Shown here one piece after another: positions 1 through 4,015 of a stretch of DNA of 8,687 nt (within the stretch, counting starts at the first letter, position 1; every line of letters starts with the position of its first letter). The translations under genes were made by a program, and so were the position numbers. Location of the stretch: the NCBI GenBank assembly GCA_024278415.1, contig JAJRTI010000440.1:1-8687 (forward strand). Direction: 5' to 3'. This DNA is from Planctomycetota bacterium. Its GTDB lineage: Bacteria; Planctomycetota; Brocadiia; JAJRTI01. The notes beneath the pieces are model-generated. The model searched no databases. It was not told the DNA's origin and saw only the letters and a program-made list of their open reading frames with translations.

Positions 1-2255
1 CTGGAGAGCACGAGCTTGTCCGGCACTTGCTCGTCCGTGAGCTTGAGGCCGCTCAGGCCCGGGCGGTTGGCCTTGTCCTCTTCGGTCGGCTCCACGCAGC
101 GCGTGCGGAGCGTGAGCGCACTCGCCGGCTTGGGCGGCCGCGGCGCGACCGAGTCGTCCGCGTGGAGCCAAGCCTGGCAGAAGCCCATGGCGACGAACTC
201 GCGCGGGAGGTGGTACTGGTCGTGCCGAGGCCAGAAGTGGTTGTAGAGGTATTCGGCGATGCGGTGCGACGCCCATCGGAAGCGGCCGTCCTTCGTCAAC
301 CGGCTCATCAGTTCGTAGTTGGCCATGGCTTGCGGTGCGCCGGCGCCCCAGCCGCTCGTATCGCCTAAGTTGGGCACCGCGCCTGAGGGCGAGGCGTACC
401 GGCGCCAGCGGTGCAGCGCCGCGAGCCAGCCCGGGTGCCGGCCCAGTTCGTCGAGCGTGTCCGTGGCCATGTGCCAATACACCGGATAGCGGAAGCCGAC
501 CCAGTGGTAGCCGGACGAGTTGTCCGTGGTCGCGCCGAAGCGGGCCATGAGGGGATCGTGCCAGGCGATGTATTCTCTGACACGCGGCTTGACTGGCGCA
601 CCGATCTGGTCCGCGTAGTACGCCGCGATTTTCAGTTGGATCGCGCGGTGCCAGCAGCGGTTGTGGTAGCCCCACTCGCCGAACATCCAGCCCTCGTCGT
701 ACTCGCTCGCGGCCCTGGCCCAGAGGCGCTTGAACGCGCCCTCCGCGCCGGGCGGTGCGAGCGGGGTGTTGGGCTCATGCTGCCACACGTAGTAGCGCGC
801 CTGCGTCATGCCGAACAGTTGCCGCCAATCGGTCTTCTTGCGTTGGTTCGCGAGCATGACTTCGATGCCGCGCCGCGTCCAGTCCGCGTAGCGTTGCTCG
901 CCGGTCAGCTTGTAGAGCACGAACGCCATGATCGCCTTGCTGGCGATGTATCGGTCGTTGCGCTTGAGCGCGGCCTCCATCTGGCTGTCCACGTAATCCT
1001 TCACGTGGGTGCGGATGTAGCGCTCGTACCCGGCCTTGCCGGTCACGAAGCCATGGCGCACGATCTTGCGCCTGAAGTCGTCCTGCGCGTGGTGCGGCAC
1101 GCGGTCCGGGCGCTGGCGGTGCAGCTCGCCCGCGGGGTTGCGGATGATCGGCGCCGGCGGCGGCGCGGCCGTGACCTCGAACCGCTCGGACGCGAGCGCG
1201 ACGGACTCGCCGTTGATGGACACGACAAGCCGCGCGTCGTACGCGCCCGGTTCTTGCTTCATGGCGCCGACGACCACGCGGCCCGTTGCGGCCTGGCCCT
1301 GCGGCGCGGCCACCGCGACAGGGAAGCTGGCGGCTTGGCCGGTCTTGCCAACGATGACCAGCTTCTCGATCCGCACGTCCGCGGTCCGCGCATCGACGCG
1401 GTAGCCCACCGACCACTTCGCTCCCGGGCGCACGGTGTCGGACGCGAGGGAGAGCAGGGCTGTGGCATCCGTGCGATCCACCAACCGCAGGATCGCCATC
1501 TTTCGCGGCTCGCCGTCGAAATGCCAGCCCAGTTGGTTCAGCTTCTCCCCGGCGTCGATGTCCGCGAGCAAGAAGCCCCCGAACAGCACCTCTCCCGGCT
1601 GGGGCTTGAACGCGAGTTCGCTCCACGGCGCCGCGGCCTCAACGATGTAGCCGTCGGGCGTCTCCCGCGTCGCGAGCCTCGAGCCCTTGGGCAGCTTCCA
1701 GTATGGGGTGGGGAGTTCCAGGGTGCGGTTTCTGTTCGACACGAGCCGGCCGCGTCCGCCGTCTTTCACTTCGTAGCGCAGCGCGAGGAACGGCGTGCGC
1801 GTGTGCGGGCTGTTGGACTTGAGCGGTTGGCGGAAGCTGTGCAGCCGAAGCATGACGCTGTCGCACTTCCATCCCGCGGGGCCGATGTTGTGCTCCGCGA
1901 CGACCGGCACGCCGTTGAGGTCGTCGTCCCTCACGATGCCCGCGAGGTAGAGATATGTGTCGTCCCAGGCCAACGCCACCCGCGCGCTCAGGTCGGCCGC
2001 GCCCTTGAAGGGGTTGCCCGCGTCGTTTTGGTGCAGGCTGATGGCCGGGTCTTTGCCCGCGCGGGTGGGATCGACGACGTAGCCTCGTTTTCCGATCTGC
2101 CATTCGCCGAGGTCCGCGTCGACGGTGATTTTGGCGCGCGGGATGAGGTATTCCTTGGGCGTAGGCGAGAGGGTGGCCGCGTGCGCCGCGGCCGCGGCCA
2201 TGGCCATGATCGCGATTCGGAAGGGCAACCTTGTTGCTATGCACGGGACAGTCAT
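1..2255 (-). CDS. Secreted CBM9-like / alpha-alpha-toroid (polysaccharide lyase-like) protein, 3' end outside window
   Basis: The minus-strand frame starts at ATG 2255-2253 and is open without a stop to position 1, giving 751 codons plus two bases, so the C-terminus lies outside the window. The start is supported by GAGGAGA five bases upstream. Residues 1-27 look like a signal peptide: an Arg-containing n-region, a hydrophobic stretch IAIMAMAAAAA, then AHA before the likely cleavage site. Residues about 42-260 resemble a family 9 carbohydrate-binding (CBM9-like) beta-sandwich, with VDADLGEW at 45-52, AWDDTYLYLAGIVRDDD at 96-112 and EAAAPWSEL at 206-214. Residues about 265-362 look like another beta-sandwich. 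From about 395 the protein is helical and rich in aromatic residues and His (WGYHNRCWHRA at 528-538, DNSSGYHWVGFRYP at 578-591, NLGDTSGW at 629-636), as in alpha/alpha-toroid polysaccharide lyases or related hydrolases. Export and glycan binding are well supported. The catalytic class is inferred and no substrate can be named. Confidence 0.85.
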   Translation of the reverse strand, partial: MTVPCIATRLPFRIAIMAMAAAAAHAATLSPTPKEYLIPRAKITVDADLGEWQIGKRGYVVDPTRAGKDPAISLHQNDAGNPFKGAADLSARVALAWDDTYLYLAGIVRDDDLNGVPVVAEHNIGPAGWKCDSVMLRLHSFRQPLKSNSPHTRTPFLALRYEVKDGGRGRLVSNRNRTLELPTPYWKLPKGSRLATRETPDGYIVEAAAPWSELAFKPQPGEVLFGGFLLADIDAGEKLNQLGWHFDGEPRKMAILRLVDRTDATALLSLASDTVRPGAKWSVGYRVDARTADVRIEKLVIVGKTGQAASFPVAVAAPQGQAATGRVVVGAMKQEPGAYDARLVVSINGESVALASERFEVTAAPPPAPIIRNPAGELHRQRPDRVPHHAQDDFRRKIVRHGFVTGKAGYERYIRTHVKDYVDSQMEAALKRNDRYIASKAIMAFVLYKLTGEQRYADWTRRGIEVMLANQRKKTDWRQLFGMTQARYYVWQHEPNTPLAPPGAEGAFKRLWARAASEYDEGWMFGEWGYHNRCWHRAIQLKIAAYYADQIGAPVKPRVREYIAWHDPLMARFGATTDNSSGYHWVGFRYPVYWHMATDTLDELGRHPGWLAALHRWRRYASPSGAVPNLGDTSGWGAGAPQAMANYELMSRLTKDGRFRWASHRIAEYLYNHFWPRHDQYHLPREFVAMGFCQAWLHADDSVAPRPPKPASALTLRTRCVEPTEEDKANRPGLSGLKLTDEQVPDKLVLS

Positions 2256-2260
2256 CGGTG

Positions 2261-2267
2261 TCTCCTC
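2261..2267 (-). promoter_or_regulatory. Ribosome binding site of the secreted CBM9-like protein
   Basis: Read on the minus strand this is GAGGAGA, ending five bases before ATG 2255. It is the best Shine-Dalgarno match near this gene and it decides the start. An ATG at 2244, in another frame, has no such site. Confidence 0.75.
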
Positions 2268-2350
2268 GTGGCTTGCCTGTCTCGGTGTGGTCTGGCAGGG
2301 GCGGCGGTTAGTGTCGCGCTTGGGCGCTTATGGATGCAAGGGCCGCGTGG

Positions 2351-2442
2351 CCGCCTGCCGCCCGTCGTGCGCACGTCAGTGCGCCTCCGCTCCGTGGCCA
2401 CCAGCCAGAAGGCGCACTGACGTGCGCACTACAGGCAGGCGG
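2351..2442. repeat. Long imperfect palindrome (REP/MITE-like hairpin)
   Basis: The arm at 2367-2386, GTGCGCACGTCAGTGCGCCT, is a perfect 20-base inverted match of 2410-2429, around a 23-base loop (2387-2409). An outer pair, CCGCCTGCC at 2351-2359 and GGCAGGCGG at 2434-2442, extends the structure across a mismatched internal loop of 7 and 4 bases. The arm has its own inner symmetry: GTGCGC occurs twice and GTGCGCAC is a palindrome. There is no T-tract and it lies between divergent promoters, so a terminator role is unlikely. It resembles intergenic REP or MITE-type palindromes. No target-site duplication or transposase is visible, so mobility is only inferred. Confidence 0.8.
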
Positions 2443-2473
2443 GGCGCTTGGCGAAATCCCCGCGTCTTGCCTA

Positions 2474-2501
2474 TTGACAAGCTTGGCCTGCACGTTAGAA
2501 T
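2474..2501 (+). promoter_or_regulatory. Sigma-70 type promoter of the feo operon
   Basis: The -35 box TTGACA (2474-2479) is a perfect match. It is followed by a 16-base spacer and the -10 box TAGAAT (2496-2501), which differs from TATAAT at one position. Transcription would start near 2507-2509, leaving a leader of about 55 bases before ATG 2564. The stretch is AT-rich compared with its surroundings. The DtxR-like operator directly downstream supports its being the regulated feo promoter. Confidence 0.75.
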
Positions 2502-2513
2502 AGACGACAGAAC

Positions 2514-2532
2514 TTAGGGACGCCTAACTTTA
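2514..2532 (+). promoter_or_regulatory. DtxR/IdeR-type iron-box operator, with a possible second overlapping box at 2528-2546
   Basis: TTAGGGACGCCTAACTTTA matches the classical DtxR/IdeR 19-base consensus TTAGGTTAGCCTAACCTAA at 14 of 19 positions, including the complete TTAGG-N4-CCTAA core. A second, weaker copy at 2528-2546 contains AGCCTACCCTTA and matches 12 of 19 positions. It overlaps the first by five bases with a 14-base offset. Both sit just after the predicted transcription start, where a bound metallo-repressor would block the promoter. The first downstream gene encodes a DtxR-family protein, so Fe(II)-dependent autorepression is the natural reading. The match was made by eye against the remembered consensus. 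Confidence 0.65.
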
Positions 2533-2563
2533 TCAGCCTACCCTTACCTTGTTTCGTGCGACC

Positions 2564-3148
2564 ATGTCCAACGGAGCCGTGAGCCTGACCTCCAACATGG
2601 AGGACTACCTGGAGGCGGTGTTTCATATCGTGTCCACCGGCAAGCCCGCGCGCATGAAGGACATTGCGCGCGCGGTAGGCGTGCGCATTGCCAGCGTAAG
2701 CGGGGCAGTGCGCACACTGGTGGACAAGGGCTTGGTCGAGCACGAGGGGTTTGGCCACGTCGAACTCACCGACGCGGGTGCGGAGCTGGCGCGCAAGATC
2801 GTGCGCCGGCACGAGGTGCTCACGTCGTTCTTGGCCGACGTGCTGGGCGTGGGCGGCAAGCTGGCCGACGACGTCGCGTGCAAGATGGAGCACACGGTCG
2901 GCCCGGAGGTGACCGAGCGGCTGGTACGGTTCACCGAGTTCGTGCAGACGTGCCCGCGGGCCGGCCAACAGTGGCTCGCCAAGTTCCACGATGCGTGCGA
3001 GAAAGGCATCGATCCCAAGCGATGCGGAGAGTGCGTCGATAGGTGCAAAGATCAGTCGGTCGAGGCCACGAACCCCTCCAACGGCGCGCAGCCGCTGACC
3101 GTGGCCGACCTGGAAGGCGAGCAGCGCGGTGCGGTCATCGGGGTGTAA
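2564..3148 (+). CDS. DtxR-family iron-dependent repressor, N-terminal part of a DtxR-FeoA fusion ended by an in-frame TAA
   Basis: As read it is 194 residues. Residues 8-65 form the winged helix-turn-helix (MEDYLEAVF at 12-20, then KDIARAVGV, SGAVRTLVDKGLVEHE). Residues 66-128 are the metal-binding and dimerisation domain. Likely ligands are D14 and E17 (MntR-like positions), H83, and C106/E109/H110 (DtxR-like CxxEH). A linker with C130, C145, C154, C157 and C161 follows. From about residue 177, PLTVADLEGEQRGAVIGV is the start of a FeoA domain, which is cut by TAA at 3146-3148. The same frame continues as FeoA to 3319. The family represses iron or manganese uptake genes when metal-loaded, and the operator at 2514 fits autoregulation. 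ATG 2564 is preferred over TTG 2549 because the homologous part begins just after it. Neither has a clear Shine-Dalgarno. The truncated product would keep DNA- and metal-binding parts but lose its SH3-like domain. Confidence 0.85.
   Translation: MSNGAVSLTSNMEDYLEAVFHIVSTGKPARMKDIARAVGVRIASVSGAVRTLVDKGLVEHEGFGHVELTDAGAELARKIVRRHEVLTSFLADVLGVGGKLADDVACKMEHTVGPEVTERLVRFTEFVQTCPRAGQQWLAKFHDACEKGIDPKRCGECVDRCKDQSVEATNPSNGAQPLTVADLEGEQRGAVIGV
3146..3148 (+). other. In-frame TAA inside the FeoA domain of the DtxR-FeoA fusion
   Basis: The TAA lies between AVIGV and GRGAIKRRLMDMG, in the first strand and turn of the FeoA fold. The frame does not shift and stays open for 56 more codons. TAA is one base from AAA (Lys), CAA (Gln), GAA (Glu) or TCA (Ser), and Lys or Ser would be ordinary in FeoA here. 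A modest GC-rich hairpin can be drawn two bases downstream (3150-3158 with 3167-3173, two-base bulge), but in sequence this GC-rich that is weak evidence. Confidence 0.8.
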
Positions 3149-3319
3149 GGCCGGGGCGCGATCAAACGCCGGCTCATGGACATGGGCATGGTGCCGGGCG
3201 CGGTGGTGGAGGTCATCCAAGTGGCGCCGTTGGGCGACCCCATCGAGGTCAAGCTCAAGGGCTACCGCCTCGCGCTGCGCCGCGACGAAGCGTCACGCGT
3301 CTTGGTGCGTCTCATATGA
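3149..3319 (+). pseudogene. C-terminal FeoA domain of the DtxR-FeoA fusion, separated by the TAA
   Basis: This in-phase continuation of the DtxR frame encodes 56 residues with clear FeoA features: RRLMDMGMVPG, then VVEVIQ, then APLGDPIEVKLKGYRLALRR. FeoA is a small cytoplasmic SH3-like domain that aids FeoB in Fe(II) uptake or, when fused to DtxR-type repressors, acts as their C-terminal regulatory domain. About 50 of the 56 codons end in G or C, so the coding signature is intact. An independent start would have to be ATG 3175, which has no Shine-Dalgarno and would lack the first strand. The stop TGA 3317-3319 overlaps the fur-feoA start as ATGA, which implies the frame was, or is, translated to this point. 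It is marked as a pseudogene fragment because of the TAA. If the TAA is an error or is read through, 2564-3319 is one 251-residue protein. Confidence 0.7.
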
Positions 3320-3666
3320 ACCCACACCTCGAACAGTACCGCGACATCTTTATCCAAGATGGGCTCGGCCGTGTCGAGGACCGTATGGAAGTCCTCGACG
3401 CGTTCCTGGGCCTGGACACGCACGTGACGGCACACGAGATGTCGGACCTGCTGCGCGAGCGGGGCCGGCCCATGGCCGAGGACTACGTGCGGTCGGTGCT
3501 GCGGCTCTTGTGCAACTACGGCCTCGCGGTCAAGCGCGAGTTTCAAGGCCGCGACACGACGTACGAGCACGTGCACTTGGGGCAGCACCACGACCACCTG
3601 CTGTGTGTCAAGTGCGGAGCGATCCAAGAGTTCACGGACCAGCACATCGAGGACCGGCAGCACTAA
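3316..3666 (+). CDS. Fur-family metalloregulator, N-terminal part of a Fur-FeoA fusion ended by an in-frame TAA
   Basis: As read it has 116 residues. ATG 3316 overlaps the TGA of the preceding frame by four bases (ATGA), and no Shine-Dalgarno is seen, so translational coupling is likely. Residues about 20-80 form the Fur winged helix (RMEVLDAFLGLDTHVTAHEM, RSVLRLLCNYGLAVKREF), with the usual TVYR replaced by DYVRSV. Residues 83-106 hold the regulatory and structural metal region YEHVHLGQHHDHLLCVKCG, including H87, H91, H92, H94, C97 and C100. Residues 107-116 align without gaps to E. coli Fur (DQHIEDRQH with DDSIEARQR), and the TAA falls where E. coli Fur has Glu. The missing downstream sequence contains the second CxxC and the last helix and strand of the dimerisation domain, so the truncated product would probably be unstable. 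The family controls iron, zinc or related metal uptake, and its place upstream of feoB points to iron. Confidence 0.82.
   Translation: MNPHLEQYRDIFIQDGLGRVEDRMEVLDAFLGLDTHVTAHEMSDLLRERGRPMAEDYVRSVLRLLCNYGLAVKREFQGRDTTYEHVHLGQHHDHLLCVKCGAIQEFTDQHIEDRQH
3664..3666 (+). other. In-frame TAA inside the dimerisation domain of the Fur-FeoA fusion
   Basis: The TAA lies between IEDRQH and [20 protein letters not shown]. The two sides align as one continuous Fur C-terminal domain with no gap. The aligned E. coli residue is Glu, and TAA is one base from GAA, CAA and AAA. It is the second such interruption in two adjacent genes. Confidence 0.8.
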
Positions 3667-3705
3667 CTCGCGCACCGATACGGCTTCCGCGCCCTGCGGC
3701 ATCGC

Positions 3706-3990
3706 ATGGAGATCTACGGCTTGTGCGCCAAGTGTGCGGTGCCGGCGCAACACGCGTTTCCGCTCGCCATGGCCACGGCCGGCGAGCATGCCGTCGTCGT
3801 GGGCATCCGCGGCGGCATGGGGCCGCAGCGCCGGCTCGCGGACCTCGGCATCCGGCCCGGTGTGGACATCGTCGTGATCAACTCCGGCCACCCGGGGCCG
3901 TTCATCGTCGCGCTCGGCGACACGCGCCTCGCGCTCGGCCATGGGCTCGCACACCAGGTGCTGGTGGCGCCCACGGACGACCCCGACTAG
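3706..3990 (+). CDS. FeoA domain with the Fur C-terminal end (downstream part of the Fur-FeoA fusion)
   Basis: The frame is open from 3667, directly after the TAA, to TAG 3988-3990, and is in phase with the Fur gene upstream. Residues encoded by 3667-3744 finish the Fur domain ([23 protein letters not shown], including the second CxxC). The rest is a FeoA SH3-like domain: [33 protein letters not shown], then a [15 protein letters not shown] strand pair. The first in-frame ATG is 3706, without a Shine-Dalgarno, so an independent 94-residue product would hold a complete FeoA domain with a few Fur residues. Without the TAA the whole protein would be 224 residues (3316-3990). FeoA domains bind or modulate the FeoB transporter, which starts 25 bases downstream. 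A Fur-FeoA fusion is unusual compared with the familiar DtxR-FeoA type. Confidence 0.7.
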   Translation: MEIYGLCAKCAVPAQHAFPLAMATAGEHAVVVGIRGGMGPQRRLADLGIRPGVDIVVINSGHPGPFIVALGDTRLALGHGLAHQVLVAPTDDPD

Positions 3991-4002
3991 CCCGCCAGCC
4001 TT

Positions 4003-4008
4003 GAAAGG
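4003..4008 (+). promoter_or_regulatory. Ribosome binding site of feoB, deciding a GTG start
   Basis: GAAAGG ends seven bases before GTG 4016. The longer reading from ATG 3941 overlaps the FeoA frame and would add 25 residues unlike FeoB. TTG 4001 has no upstream site. Confidence 0.65.
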
Positions 4009-4015
4009 CGCCATC

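Larger units (their letters stand above)
2256..2563. other. Divergent intergenic region between the secreted protein gene and the feo operon
   Basis: These 308 bp separate two divergent genes. The half nearer the feo operon holds a clear promoter and DtxR-type operators (2474-2546). The middle holds a long imperfect palindrome (2351-2442). The stretch 2268-2350 should carry the minus-strand promoter, but no pair of hexamers close to consensus is visible there. The best attempt, TTGCAT (minus strand, near 2335-2340), has no acceptable -10 box. No convincing small gene was seen. Confidence 0.6.

Noticed and set aside
2268..2350. Promoter of the minus-strand secreted protein gene
   Set aside because: No -35/-10 pair with acceptable matches could be found; TTGCAT alone is not enough.
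411..2420. Open frame of 669 codons on the plus strand
   Set aside because: It lies opposite the 751-codon minus-strand frame that has a signal peptide, Shine-Dalgarno and recognisable domains. Its translation is Arg/Ala/Val/His-rich with no domain, as expected for antisense of GC3-rich coding DNA.
2351..2442. The palindrome as an intrinsic terminator
   Set aside because: It has no T-tract and lies upstream of both flanking genes, which diverge from it.
3150..3173. Hairpin just after TAA 3148 as a readthrough-promoting or bacterial SECIS-like element
   Set aside because: It has only seven pairs with a two-base bulge in very GC-rich sequence, and the stop is TAA, not the UGA needed for selenocysteine. 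No comparable structure follows the second TAA.
3129..4004. Open frame of 291 codons on the plus strand across the FeoA/Fur region, and a 283-codon minus-strand frame at 3262-4113
   Set aside because: Fur and FeoA residues appear only in the other plus-strand frame. These two are Arg-rich shadows.
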